Assembly (NCBI RefSeq): GCF_020509005.1
Contig: NC_063012.1
Coordinates: forward strand, 1,550,001 to 1,614,000
Length of the DNA stretch: 64,000 nt
Direction of reading: 5' to 3'
DNA from: Fulvia fulva
Lineage: Eukaryota > Ascomycota > Dothideomycetes > Mycosphaerellales > Mycosphaerellaceae
The notes under the pieces were generated by a model. That model made no database searches. It saw only the letters and a program-made list of their open reading frames with translations, and was not told where the DNA came from. The first letter of the stretch is position 1. Every line of letters begins with the position of its first letter. Shown piece after piece: positions 42,160 through 56,500 of the stretch. Position numbers and translations under genes: made by a program.

Positions 42160-45100
42160 GGTTACTGGTGGGTATCCGTTGTGAAGGTGGCTGGGGCAAG
42201 GCGATTATGGTCGAAGTGATGGTGAAGTATGGCGACGGTCGGTATGTCGTCGAGTGAATGTGTCGCACAAGGTGGAATTGCGCTTCGGTATCCTTGCGCA
42301 GTCGTTTAAGATTGAGGTGTAGTGATGCGGACCCCTTTGCTGGCAGTCTACGAATGCGCGGGTGAGCCTTGCACCAGCTGCAAGGTAACGATCATGGCCC
42401 AGAATACAGTGTCAATGATGGATATTATCGTCGGATACAAGCTCAGCGAGTGGTGGCGGTGATGTGCTGCGGCGTCGAGGAATGTGGTCGGCGTGTTGAT
42501 GGTGGACAGGATCGATAGACAGAAAGGGTCGGTCGGTTGTCGAGTGGTAACGGAAAGTTAGCGCGGCGCGTCCGCAGTCCGTGCGACACGAAGTTGAATA
42601 GCATTTAACGGCACAATAGCAGTGAGCACCACCTCACTACTTCAAACTTGACAATCACACAGCCAGCCTGGTCACGGTCACAATAGGATCACAATGGCAC
42701 GACAATAGCAAGCGAAGGCTTTTGCGCATGATCACACGGCACCAGCTCTTCTCCAATTGTTGTGAGCGTTTGTTATTGTGGCCTCGATCATGCGGCCTGA
42801 CGCGCTCACCAGACGTGGCCAGCATCATAACATCACGACAACACTTCACGCATTGAGATGCACCGACGACCTGAGGCACGCCGCCACCGTTGGACACAAC
42901 CACGCGTGCGGCGTGCGCATCTGCTCGCGCATCGAAGAATCGCGCTTGACGTCCACTTCCGAGCCCTGTCTTCAACATGCCGCTGGCTCGTGGTTCGCGT
43001 TTGGCGGAAGAGCTATGACCAACCTGTTTCAGGGCCAGCCCAGCATGAAACTGAACGCTCTTCCGACTGGACAGAAGCCAGTCCATGTCTTGCAGCCTGG
43101 TGGGACTACTTCTGCCCTCTCGTAGATCCGCCACGCTCTGCTTCTCGCAGACGCTGCCCTCGAAACGCGGTCAAGCACCTCAGACCCGCAGCCTATCTAC
43201 TAACACCGAACACGCTTCGATGGACATGGCGAATCCAACAGTCTCCCAAATCACATGGCAACCAGGACTCGCGTGGACATCATCAACACGATCTCCTGAA
43301 TATAGCATTGCTAGCATGCGCAGCGAAGAAGGCATGCTCGATTGTGTCTGTGTGTCAAGTCAACGCCTCGAGAGACGGCTTGGCAACCATTGATCGGATT
43401 CGGCCCTGAGTTGTTCCCTGGCCTAATCGCAGACACTGCAGGCAATATGCCAGTAGCAATGTAGCATGCTCACCGTTAGTCCAACATGGCTTTGTAACTT
43501 CGTAAGTCCACGGCATGGCATGCAGAAGCCGCTGCGGGCTCTTTGCCAATGGTTGGTGCTGCGTCATGTCCGCCACAGATCAACATTGGACTGTCAACCT
43601 CCATGGAAGCCAGGCGTGCCAGGCTATCGCGCAACGTGGCTGGCCCCGCACCCATTCATGCTAATGTGAACTTCTATGAGAGCAAGATCCTGGTCAGCGA
43701 AAGTTACCAGTGTCAAGCTAGATATTATCATTGATCATCTGCAAGACATGACAGTGTTTCCGAACATAGTCCGGACTGATCTACCACGGACATATGTCGC
43801 ACCGTAGCTAATTGCATCGGCATGTTGGCGTACTATACCACTGCTATCGTCGTATGCTCTGCTCTCCGACAAGAACCATGAAGAGTACGTATTCAATACA
43901 TGCTGCACAAGCAACAGCATCGAGGCGACACGTGAATCGTAGAAGACGACGGCGGTGTGCATTCATGCCATTATCCGCATGTGCATATCAATCTGAAGCG
44001 CAGAACGTCTCGTTGGCCACAGCCGCGCTACCACAGCCAGAAAGTCGCACACCCTCATGGACGAATCTGGACAGCGCATTTGGTTGGACGATCGCAGGAT
44101 GCAAACAACCACGGCATGCTCGGCAGAGCGTTGCTCACAGCATTGGGGCTTGGTTGTCAGGACTCGGCGCGATGGCTGGGGTGAGCGTCGAACGTGGGCG
44201 GTAGTGACATGCTGTTTTGTAGTCTTCCTGTTGCTATACGACATGTCTGGTATCGGCAGTATCGTGAGAATGCGGAGGTGGTGCGCATGGCTCGAGCACC
44301 GTCAGTATCCGGGCCCTGTCGCTATATTCCAGCGGTAGGGTGCCTAGCCTAGTCTGGCTCGTTTCCCTAGCAGTTGTGCAGTGTGCACCTTCAGAAGTCC
44401 GGCGACGCAGAGCTCTCGCACAGCGGCTTGGCCGGCTCGCTCGCGTACGTACAGGTCGTAGCTGTGTACAAAGTCCCGATCATCTCGACAGACGCGCTCA
44501 TGCGGCGCCAGCGAGCAAATCCCGGAGAGCCGGCGATTCGCATGATGCGACGTCGCTGTGGAATGGCGACGTGCAAGCAGTGAATGGCTGGCAGTAGCTG
44601 TATGATGTGCACGAGATCAATGGATGATGTAGGAGCACGACGGCGCTGACGTTGTTCCCATTGGAGGTGCAGTAGTAGTCGGTCGCTTCCACGAAAGACG
44701 CAATTTAAGATTGAGTTACAGCGCGCTGGTCGAACGGCGGCACATGCTTTTGTACCCCACTATGATTGCGGCTAACGACTCTTGCGCTGGAAAGATACGA
44801 GAAACAACAACACCTCTCGCCGACCAAGCGGCGCACCGTCGTGGAGGGCGAGCGTTCTCCCAGCTTCGCGCCTGCTCTCCTCCCTCACTGCCCGTGTCAG
44901 TAGTGAGTGTGCTGCGTCCCAGCTCCCAGCACCCAGCACCCGCTTTCCGGCGTCCAGTCTGCAGAGAGCGCCGAGCCACCTCAGTTAGACCCTCGAGGGC
45001 CCGCCGTCACGCAGGGTCTCAGAGAGCTCATCTACATACAGTAGCGGCGGCTCTGCTTGCGTTGCATGAGGCCAGAGCCTGGATTGGCCAGAACCTGCAG

Positions 45101-45648
45101 CATCTCCCGCAGCAGAATTCTTTGATCGTCTTCTGCTGCTACGGAGGCGGACGTCCAGGCGACGCAGCTGCCATCTCTGCTCGCAACGCAGCGCCCTCAG
45201 CAATTCCAAGAGGGTGTATGGGCTGACCTCAGATCCAGCTATATCGGTAAGCTCCACACCACCGACCCTTGTGACCTCCCGTCAATCACGAGTCGCAGCG
45301 CGCCAACGACCGCAATGGCTGCTGCAGCATGCAGCATGCCGATTGCCTCTGGCCCGTCCTGCTTATCATCAGCACATCACCTGTGCGACGGCACGCGCGA
45401 CTGAGTCTTGCATTGTGCTGCGCAACCACTAATTTGCCTCGACAGATTCTACACTTGCAGCAGCGCTACACTGCCTGAGGTCGGGGAATATGTTTTAGGT
45501 GCCTTGCACATTGCACAGTCACACCACAGCAAGTCCGCGTCACACGCCGTCTGCGCTTTGGCAGTCACGCCGCTGCCACCGACTACTCGCCGTCAGTTCA
45601 CGCATTGTCGCCGTCCATGTATCTTGGATTTGAAGCGTACGCATTAAG
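42160..45648. other. 3.5-kb divergent region without a supportable gene
   Basis: It lies between the 5' ends of the Cdh1-type gene (-) and the LRR gene (+). Many short open stretches occur on both strands, but none shows a domain, good composition or splice-supported continuity. It probably holds long 5' leaders and promoters, and perhaps non-coding transcripts. Composition is normal, with no RIP signature. Confidence 0.5.
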
Positions 45649-48249
45649 ATGGACTCGGAGGATGGGCAACTATTCGTAAAGGTACGTTGCTTTCCTTCAG
45701 CTACTCGCAGCAGGTCACCGGAAATGTGATTGATCGCCTTGGCACATGGATCTCCCTGTTCAGCGAAAGCTGTATGTCTGTCGCTATGGCCATGTGCCAC
45801 CATCACAGGAAGCGGCGACAAAGCTGACGAAATCAACTCGCAGAATCTAGCATACTTTGTTCGCACGCATGAAAAGGCACTAGCCAACGCGCTCCAGCTG
45901 CAGCGCCAGAAACCGAAGAATGGTAAGGACCAGGTCATACCGGGGAGCGCTGGCAATGCTACCTCGGAGTCCACCACGGTGTCACTCGCCCAAGCACTTT
46001 CGAAGCCTTCATGGTTCTTTTCCCAGACGATCAAGCCGGCGAAGCTTACCCTGACACCTCATCACCTGTTCTATCTTCTCAGCAAATTTGAAGATCTCAA
46101 CGTTGATGTCGGTCCCATGACAGTCCGCCTCGAGAACTTACACAGTGACTCAACGCCTTCGAACTACATCTCCTTCCTGGGTCATGCGCCGAAGTCGAAA
46201 GGAAAGCAATCCGATGCAGCATCGATCCAGTCTACGTCTAGCATGAAAAGCTACATCTCCGTGGTATCCAACGTATGGAGTAATATCATGCTGTCGAGCA
46301 GCATAGCAAAAGCCGAGAAGCAGGAGGTCCAGTACCGGGACGATATCAGATACCTTTGTTCCTGCTTCACGAAGATCCCAGCCTTGCGTCTGGCGCCAGA
46401 TCACCGAGCACGCTTGATTAGTGGATATGAGGAGTTTCCCTTCGACACTGCGGTTCCACTCTTCGTGTTCAAGAACTTGAGTTCGCTTGAAGTGTGCGAT
46501 CTCGACTTCAGGCAGTTTCATGGCTGGGACAGGCTCGCAGATCAGTTGCGCAGCTTGACTGTGAAACGAGGAGGAGTAGACGACCCCATAGACCTGCTTC
46601 AGAACATCGTCTTGGATGATGCAGGGAAAAGGCGAAAGCGCTCATCGAAAGCGCAGGTTCCTACTACACCTTCCACGTCAGGCCTTCCGTGGCCCTCTGG
46701 CAGCCCGAAGCCAAGGCAGATGGAGCTTGCTAGGTCCATATCTACCCCGACTTCGCCTTTGATCATAGATCAGCGCCGTGCCTCAATCGGGAGTCCTCGC
46801 GCGTTGGCGCGCGGTACGACGTCTGATGGTACAGGTCTCTCTGGTCAGCGACAGCCTAGTAATTCGCCTCCAAGACCTGCGACGTCCCGACATGGTTCCT
46901 TGCACAAGGGCCAGCTTGGCCGGGCAAGCACACCTCAGTTCCGTAGGTCATCGGGCAGCTCGGGCTCAAGCCAACACGAGATGACACCTCGTCACAGCTC
47001 TTCGGATCTGCTGGCTATGGGTATACTGCCATCATCGAAGTGGCGCTTCCTGCGGCATCTCAGTCTGGCAGAGAATGGTCTTACTAGCCTTGATGTTGGC
47101 AGCTTGGCGCCCATCGCAGGTACGCTGCAGTCGTTGGACCTGTCCGGCAACCTGTTCTCCCAGATACCAGATGCTCTGGCCAGTCTTACGCACCTCCGAG
47201 CGCTGAACTTGAGCAACTGCATGATCGATAGTCTGTCATCATTATCGAAGAACCCGTTGCCCGCAATAACCACGCTCAATTTGAGGTCAAACCGCCTGTT
47301 GTCTCTAGCCGGCATTGAGCGACTGTACTCACTGGAGCGGCTGGACGTGCGAGACAACAGACTGCACGACCCTACCGAGCTGGCCCGACTCACTGGAATT
47401 CCCAACATCAGAGAGATCTATGTGATCAAGAACCCATTCACACGGACACATAGGCACTACCGTGTGACTGTCTTCAACCTGTTCCGCGCATCGCCAGGCC
47501 ATCTTGAAGATATTACGATCGATACCATGGGACCTATCAATCACGAGAAAGAGCTCTTGATCGACCGCGTTCCCGAGCAAGCGAACAAACCAATTATCAA
47601 GCCACCCGTGGAGGACACCGACGCCGTCCATGAGGAGTCGGAGTCCATCCCGATTAATGTTGGCCGAGAGGTTGAGGAGAGTTCGAGCAGCAAATCCGGA
47701 CATCGCAGAACAACTTCGGATATAGGTCCTAGCGGCAGCACGATTCGGCGAAAGAAGGCGCCCAGGCGACGTATAGTCGAGCTGTCCCAGGCGCAACAGC
47801 AAGCGGCCACTATCAACGAAGCGTCCCTTTCATACGCTCGAGTACCGGAGTTGACGGAGCTGCCCCCAATGCCGCACACTCCGACGACCGAGAGCGATCC
47901 GCCGACAACACCAGAGGGATCCCAAGTCACAAGGCAGCCGAGTCTTGCCGTCCGGCCCAAGCTTGAGACTGCCTTTGCTTCTCCCACAAGGCCTAGGATC
48001 AGAAATGCATCGGATGACGACAATTCGCCTGTGCACGCCGCGGAGGATCTAGACAGCGACCTTTATCGGCAGAAGATAGAAACACTCAAGAGTGAACTCG
48101 GACCGAACTGGCTTGCTGCGTGGAACGAAGAGCTCGCAAATGCTCGAGCTAGACATAACAGGAGCTTCAGCCCTACGTCGAAAACAAACGTCAGACCTGA
48201 TCACCCTGGCCGCGGCATTACGGTTGTTGGTGGGCGCACTCTTGGCTGA
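45649..48249 (+). CDS. Large leucine-rich-repeat protein (fungal, disordered flanks)
   Basis: Exon 1 (45649-45681) encodes MDSEDGQLFVK. A 162-bp intron (45682-45843) follows, and exon 2 runs from 45844 (NLAYFVRTHEKALANALQL) to 48249, giving 812 residues. The N-terminal 250 residues form a conserved fungal block (KPAKLTLTPHHLFYLLSKFE, RYLCSCFTKIPALRLAPDHRARLISGYEEFPFDTAVPLFVFKN in two parts, WDRLADQLRSLTVKRGGVDDP). A Ser/Pro-rich linker follows. Leucine-rich repeats lie at about 410-560 (LRHLSLAENGLTSL, LQSLDLSGNLFSQIP, LRALNLSNCMIDSL, ITTLNLRSNRLLSL, LERLDVRDNRLHD) and end in an LRR cap (IREIYVIKNPFTRTHRHYR). The C-terminus is disordered. LRR scaffolds of this type bind other proteins; the partner is unknown. 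Confidence 0.88.
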
Positions 48250-50283
48250 TTGTTATTCGACACTGCTTGACTGAGACTTCTCAGCTAGGCCTGACACCAG
48301 ATTGCGGAACGCTCTTGGACCGCTATATTACGCCCGCTTGTTCGCTCCATAGCAAGGATGTTTCAGCCATCGATCGCATTCCCGCATTGACGATGAAGAA
48401 GACATTGGACTCATTCTAGTCCTTGATCGAACTCCGGGAACGTGCAGCCTGGTGTTGCCATTGCGGCCGTCTTTTTGGTTTCTTGTAAGATATCCCTGGT
48501 GTACTCTGGAGCAGGTTGGCGCAGTCCAGGGATGTTGATTCGCGAGCGGCATGATTGTTGTAGATGAGCTGCCTTTGTGCGCATAGATGAAACGAGGCGA
48601 TGGAGCATATTATCGATATTGCATATTTCGTGAAGCGCTGATAGCGAGGCGTTGGAAGGCGATCTGGGAAATTCATCAGCAGGAGTCGTCTTTGGTTGTC
48701 ACTACTCAGACAATATGGGTTCTGGCCATTCTGCATGCGTTGCCGGTACCTCAAGTCGAGATGGAATAAAATGGACTGTTCACGTTTGTGTCTGTGAGAG
48801 GTTTCATTGATGCCCAAACTACCTCCATTGATATCTCCGCCGACTCCGCCGGACAAGTCGATACTTGATGCAGCTTCGTCAGGCGGCGACTAAGCTCCCA
48901 CGTGCTTTGACATGCTGTCTGTGCCGCACTTTGACGTGAAGCGACAGACTGTTGACGTTCACGTTGCATGCTTTACGAACAGCGCTTGCTGTCGATATAA
49001 CCCCGCAGCATTATGCAGCATCTACAAAGTGCGCCTGCGTGAGCGGATTGGCCCGAGATGCCTCACCCTTGTGCAGAGAATCGGCTGCGACCTGTGAGCG
49101 ATCTACCCCTAGGGGATAGGCCTCGTAAGGCAGCTCTGCTAGCGCGTATGCTGGACAGCTCCAGCCTCCGGTGAGATGTTTGGCCCGGCATGTCTGGAGC
49201 GCTTGAGCAGAAATTTGGCAGCAGAAGGCATGTGCGAGGCGAGCAGGACTTGGAGAAGTACATTGCAGGTGAATAAGATGGCACGATAGATGTGTATAGT
49301 TGAATCGAAAAGCAGTAGAAGTGCAGTGCAGTCGTGTTGAGAGCGCTTCGTGGTTAGAACCTAGCCACATGCAGCGGGCCTTGGCTCGACTTGCATTCTT
49401 AGAAACAACCTAGAACTAACCACGACCACCACGCAAGCTTCATCCACGACACGAAAGCACACGCATCATACACAATACTGCGCCTGCTGTCCGCCGCAGA
49501 CTCTGCCCAGCGCCATCTTCGACGCCAGACCTACTCGCCTCGCAATCTGCTGCTCTGCTGACTGCCAGCCCCACGTTGCTGCTAGAGCGGTGAAAAGTAC
49601 GTTGTTTCGACGAACAGAAACGCCTGCAAAGCGACCAAACAAACATTCCACCCGCCACGCCACCGAGCCATCGCCTCCGCGCATACCGGCCACCATCGCC
49701 ATCGACGCCGCCGACATACACGTTCCGCACCACCCTGCTCGCGGGCCACAGCTGCCACAACAACCACCAACCTCGACTGCAGCGCTCGACAGTCGCCTGA
49801 TCCCGCATCTAGACCGGGACGCCAGGGTGAGCATCAAGAGGTGAAAAAGCTACGCAGTTCTTCCACCATTGGTTCACAGCAGAGGAGAGCCCACCTGCGC
49901 GTTTGCTGGAGCCTTTGCGCTCGTTTCGTCACTGTCGGTACGTTCACCTTCTCCCATTTACTTCCAGGCGACGGGTGACAGCGGAGCAACATCTGCGACA
50001 AGATAGTGGGAGCACTGCATCGCCAATGTCCTTCTTGGCAACAGTATCAAGTAGTCGCGAAGACTCACTCGCTGCTGGCAAAGACTGCGGTCACGTGCGG
50101 CAAGCACTCAGACGTTCCTGCTTTCGGCCCTTTCATCGATGGCGCTTCCTTGCCATGCAAACGCACACCCGAGACTGACAGACAGCAGTTCACTAGGCGT
50201 GTTGCGCTTTCCACGGAGCACCCGCTGGTCGAGAGCAAGCTCCTTGCAATCCTTTCCCAACAACTCCCAACAGGCCGCCAACA
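48250..50283. other. 2-kb region upstream of PP1, no supportable gene
   Basis: It holds the 3' flank of the LRR gene and the promoter and long leader of the PP1 gene. Short open stretches in the last 700 bases (for example at 49,590-49,844) are Pro/Arg/His-rich and are best read as leader sequence with upstream ORFs. Confidence 0.45.
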
Positions 50284-51373
<1,090 letters not shown>

Positions 51374-52052
51374 GCGATTACCATGAAAGAGGCGTTGATT
51401 GCCAAGTCAACCCAAAATCCGCGTACGACGTAGCTGCAAGAGCCGAGCAGGTTGCTTCGTAAAATTGATGTCTGGCCGAGCAGCAGCATAGGTGGCAGCA
51501 CAGGGCGAGGTTTGAGCTCATATGTCTCGGGAGAAATGATTCCGAATGAAGGCAGGAGGTGTACGATTTGTTGCATGGATTAAAGCAGGATCAGGAAGGC
51601 CGCAAGCCATCTCTGGAGGCAGAATATGCAGTGCTTCGCGTCTACGATGAGGTCAGGTACCATACCTTCGCTGCCAGACGAGGTCCAAAATGCGTTGTGC
51701 TGTCCACATACTCTTACAATGATCCTTGTTTTGGCCATGCTTTCCAATGGCTCTGTCGCGTCTTCCACCTGGCTGTGACTGCAGTGCTAAAGTGTCGTAC
51801 AACACTTATGAACTTCAGAGCTGTTCGTGCTGGACTTAACAATTGAAAGCGCGTTCACGACTGCTGTGCCATAACAACGAGGCTTACAGACGAGCACATG
51901 TTTCAAGGGACCCGATAGTATGGGTGCCTGGCCGGTATGTCGGTCCGCACTCCGCTCGCTGTCGACGTCAGGGCAAGCTTCGTTTGAGCTTGAGCACATC
52001 ACCTTTGCATCAAGACAGCAATAGGCGACAGCGACAGAAGCAACACATCACC
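51374..52052. other. intergenic between PP1 and DUF1687 gene
   Basis: Tandem plus-strand genes flank this 680-bp space. It should hold the PP1 terminator and the promoter of the DUF1687 gene. No gene is supported. Confidence 0.45.
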
Positions 52053-52788
52053 ATGAGCTTCTTCAAGAACCTGTTCAAGGAGGTGCGTTCTCGTCACAAG
52101 CAGCGAATGCCTTCAGCTGCGATTCAGCCAACCCTCACGTTCTCCGCTGCACCATCAGCAGCACGCAGAACGATCTGTAGTTTGTTATGGCTGACACTTG
52201 ATGTAGGCTGGCGTCAAAGACGTCGTCACCCTCTTCCACGCGCCAAAAGTACCTGCGTCTTCCAGGGTGTATACCCTCCTGAAGCAGGCGAATGCGACTG
52301 CTGTAGCAAACGCGACCGAGGACCAAGCGAGCGACCATAGCACGCAGTCGAAGTTGGAAAGGACTGAGTTTGAGCTTGGTATGTCAATTGGCGGTGCAGA
52401 TCTAGAAAGATGCGGATGGTACTGGAAGAGATACCCACGAGTTGCAAGGTGCATACCTACAAACAATGGCATCTAGCTCTGCGGGTTTCGTGGTCAGGAG
52501 AGACACCGTAAAGATCAAAGTTCTAACATATTTGAGGCAGACATCCAGGAAGGTGCGCCAACTAGCGACCAGCTGAGCAGCATCTTGGAGTACCTCGGCC
52601 CCTCGAAGGCAGGCAGTGTCATCGAAGGTGCGACCGGCACGACCGATGCCTTGCGGAAGTTCAAGCAGAATGAAGGCTCGTTTCAGCGGCCGGTGACTGT
52701 GGACTGGAACAATGGTCGAGCTGTGGTGGGAGAAGATCAGAGCGAGATCATGAAGCTTGTACGCTCGATACCGAAGGAGAAGGCTTAG
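52053..52788 (+). CDS. DUF1687 / Fmp46-like putative mitochondrial redox protein
   Basis: Three exons are read: 52053-52082 (MSFFKNLFKE), 52207-52378 and 52541-52788. The introns are 52083-52206 and 52379-52540. Joined, they give 149 residues. The first exons read KDVVTLFHAPKVPASSRVYTLLKQANA; the last reads SDQLSSILEYLG, then RPVTVDWNNGRAVVGEDQSEIMKLV. This is the DUF1687 pattern of yeast Fmp46, a thioredoxin-fold protein found in mitochondria. The fold positions match, but I see no CxxC pair. The 3' end with its stop codon is part of a short tandem duplication. The function is not established. Confidence 0.8.
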
Positions 52789-52839
52789 AGGGAGACGTGC
52801 GCTCCATACTGAAGGAGAAGGCTTAGAGGGAGAATGTGC
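52763..52839 (+). repeat. 38/39-bp tandem duplication across a stop codon
   Basis: The unit at 52,763-52,800 is repeated at 52,801-52,839 with a few substitutions. Both copies contain the core GAAGGAGAAGGCTTAGAGGG, which includes the TAG stop of the DUF1687 gene. The second copy lies in the 3' UTR. Confidence 0.9.
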
Positions 52840-53544
52840 ATGAGGATGAATTAGACCTAAAGCTGTGCACAGCGGCTTGCTCCTGAGAAGTGGCTACATT
52901 GGGTATTGAATGAGGACTCATCTCCCGAAATCAGCGAGACTGAGGATGTCAAGCTAGAGATGGGAAAATGCAGCAGCACGGCGGCTTGACAATGCCATTG
53001 TGGTGGGCCTTGTTTCGGGTGCGTGCAGGGCTGAATCTCGCATCCTTATACTCACCACGGCAGTCTTAGGAACTACTTGAGATCACAGCTCTTCACTCTC
53101 CAGACCAGAGCGAGCTCCGATTAACCTCGTTGTAAGCTTTCCTCCTCGAACTTCTTGATATGCGACAAGAGGCCCTCATTCATGCAGATACAAACAGCGG
53201 CGTTTGTCTGTTCACCGCTTCACGTGCGTACGGAGGAATCACAAAACCCCACTCATCTCTCAAAGTGCTCTTCGTTCACGCTTTCCTTCCCCGGCTGATG
53301 AACGACGTTGGCGTTAGGAAGGCACGATCCAAGAGATCCCTGCAACTTCTTTTCCGCGCCTTCTCCGTGCTCACTTTCATCTCAGCTTAGTGGCGGCAAC
53401 AACACAACCACAACCGCGCAAACACTCAACCCACCGACTTTACCAAAAACATAACATACCGCCACCCACCACCACCACACTTCATCATCAAAATCAAGAA
53501 CACCTCGAGGCGCCCTTCGTCTCGTTCTGCACCTGCTGGTCACA
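52840..53544. other. intergenic, promoter and CA-rich leader of RRM gene
   Basis: The last 150 bases before the RRM-gene ATG are a C/A-rich, pyrimidine-poor tract (many ACC and CAA units) typical of a fungal 5' leader. Nothing coding is recognised. Confidence 0.45.
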
Positions 53545-56500
53545 ATGGCGGCCGAGCAGGGTCAGACAACCACATCTGTCATTGCCCGAAGCGATCCCTA
53601 TGCTGAGATCGAGCCGTTCAGCCAGCGCCTGATCGCAGAGGAGTCGCACAAGTGGTGCGCCGCCTTCCCGTGGGACTACCCAAAGGCGAGCACCAAGGAG
53701 GTCGAGAACGACTTTCTCCTTCAGTACTTCACAAGCTCCGAGCTTCACGTGCACAGTCCCAAGTTTCTTGCTCAAGTTTGGAAGTGTATCGCTCTCTACA
53801 ATGCGCAGTTCCGTATTCCCGCCGTGGTGGAGAAGTGGATCGCGGAGTCGACCGAGTTGTTGAAGGACTCGGACATGGTGCAGTATGCTCTCATGGACAA
53901 TGCCCAGCCGAGCACAGTCTTCGGAGATTCTGAGCTCACTACTTACCCTGACGCATTCCTCAAAGTGGCTCTCAAGGGCATACAGACTCGTCTCAAGAGC
54001 ATGGGGGTCTCGCCCGAGGATGACGAAATACAGAAGAGCGCACCAGCTGTCATCACTTCAAACCTCGTCGTCTCTGCAGGCAACAAGGTCGAGCCTACGA
54101 CTGAGACTGTACCGTCCACCACCACTGCCGCTGGCATACAAGCTGAGGCACCCAAATTTGCAGCCACAAACGAGAAGGCAGCTCTACCTTTGGAGCATGA
54201 GACTGGACAGCAACAAGTGCCTGCTATGACGACTCGCACCAATCCAACCTTTCACCGCTCCAATGGGGCCAGCAATGGTGTTTATGCGCCACCCGATCAC
54301 CACCGCCAACTGAATTACAAGAAGCCACGAGGCCAGAACAACAAGCGCAACAGTTTCAGCGCCCGTAATGGTCCTCGACCATTGGCACCTCCGGGTTTTG
54401 AACACACACACCAGCCTTCAAACCACTTCGGCGGAGCATACGCACCTCCACCGGCGCCCAATCCAGCTACTGGCTTGCCATTCATGATGACAGGTCGCGG
54501 GCCATCTGGTGGGTATCAATTTGGTGGCAATGAGCAGATGCCGCCACCTCATCTGCAATTCCAACAGTCACATGGTCCACAGTCAGGAGCATACATGCCT
54601 CCAGTACTATCGGCGCATGCTCCACGATACCCGGTCGACCCTGGCGTCCCTGGCCCCCGCCTGTACGATCCTACGGGTCATGGCACTCAGATGATTTACA
54701 ATGGTCCATATGCTGGGCCTCAACAGGACATGCCACTGATGACAGAGCGAACGAATCTGCAGCACAATGCACAATCTTTCAGCTTCGAGGGTCCAACAAA
54801 CATGCGCGACGGCAGAGCCCAACAGCGGAACGACAGTGTCACTTCGCGGGCTGGAAAGCGAGGCTATGGTGGAAGTATGCGCGGCCGTGGAAGCATCTCC
54901 AACAAGCAAGCTAATCCCGACACCACGCCGAGGTACATCATCCAACAGCGCGACAAGGATCCTCTGGCCGGACCATGGCGCAACAACCATAGTGAGAATG
55001 TGCCACTGCCCAGCCAAGATGCTCGCAACTCGATCACTGAGATTGGACCGCAGCATCGAGCTCAGCCACATGTGCAGACATCTTCTGCTGGCACGAATTT
55101 GTTCGATCCAAACATGCGGCCAGCCATACCTCAGCAACCCCATGCCAAGCCGTCTTTCTCCACAGATTTGTGCAGAACCACCTGCACGAAAGACGCGATC
55201 GCAGACGACTGCACCACCGCTACAAAGCTCGTTGTCTTTGACGCTCCTGCTGACATTGACGAGGACAAGATCAAGGCATTTTTTGGTCAATGGGGCGAGG
55301 TGACCTACATTGGCGGTCCAAAACCTGCAACAGCCAACAGTACGACTCAATTCAACATCTGGATCACGTTCGCGACAGCCGCAGAGGCACGAAAGTGCCT
55401 TGCTGCCCGAGGAGCAATGTGGCCGTTCGGCAATCGGTACTGCCTTCAGGTAGAGGTCGCGAAGCAGCACTGGGATGAAACACACAGGGTCAATAAGCCT
55501 CAGTATGTGCCCTCCGCACCCTCCTTCATCCCTCGGTTCACGACACAGGGACCAAGAGCTCAATATGAGGAAGAGGCGGCGGTGGCGGTGAAGACTGCAG
55601 CAGATAGCGTGGTCTCACTACTGTCTGAAGACACAACACCTACTGCGTCCGGACCCACTACACCCAAGAAGAAGCCAAAGGGTGGCAAGAAGAAGAAGTC
55701 GAAGAAGAACGATCTGCTTGCCGAGGCTACTAATAAGGCACTCGCTGAAGACGAACCACGCAGCGACCACAAGTCGGGCGAAGGTGACCAACTTTCCAGC
55801 ACGGTGGTACAAGACGAAGTCTTGGCGCTTGGCGAGCCGCAGATAGCGACTATCAACGACCAGACGGGAGCCTCCGCAGATACTAAAGAACACAGTGGCA
55901 CCGATATGTCTACACTGAAGGAGCAGCCAGCTAACGACAGCCTCAGCAATTTCCACCCTTCAGCAATGTCGAACACGAGCACGACGCTTGCGGTTGACAA
56001 CGCTCCTCCATCTGGCGGCACTGTTGTGGAGCCTAAGCTTCAGACCTCTGATGGCCTGCCAGCGATCACCGACAACGAAAAGGCGGAGCTGGACTCCTCT
56101 AAGCCGGGCCCGGGCAACCACGAGTCCCAGAACCTGGGCGTGGATGCTAAGCTGTCTTCACCAGTCAAGGCTGACACAACAGTCGAACAGCAATCCGATC
56201 AGGTCACTTCCGGTGAAGGAAGCGCCGAGACCCCCAAATCCTCAGTTCAGTCTCCCTCCAGCTTGAAGAGCAGCAAGAAAGCACCGATCCCCAAGATCCC
56301 GGGTCACAAGGTACCTTCCGCCCTGCCCAACCTCACTGTCGAAGCAACTCCGCCTGCACCCAGCGGGCCTGGTAAGGACAAGGAGCAGAAGGCCAATGAC
56401 GTGAAGCATAAAGCCGGTGAGCTTGAGATCCCCAAGCAGCGCTCGGCCTCAGATGGTTCTGAGGGGACCACGCTTGATTATCTCACAGCCCCAAATACAC

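Noticed and set aside
44711..45226. 171-codon plus-strand open frame
   Set aside because: Arg/Ala/Ser-rich with no domain, and it lies in GC-rich upstream DNA of the LRR gene.
54607..55563. 318-codon minus-strand open frame inside the RRM gene
   Set aside because: It is the antisense of the low-complexity part of a continuous 1007-codon sense exon and has no domain.
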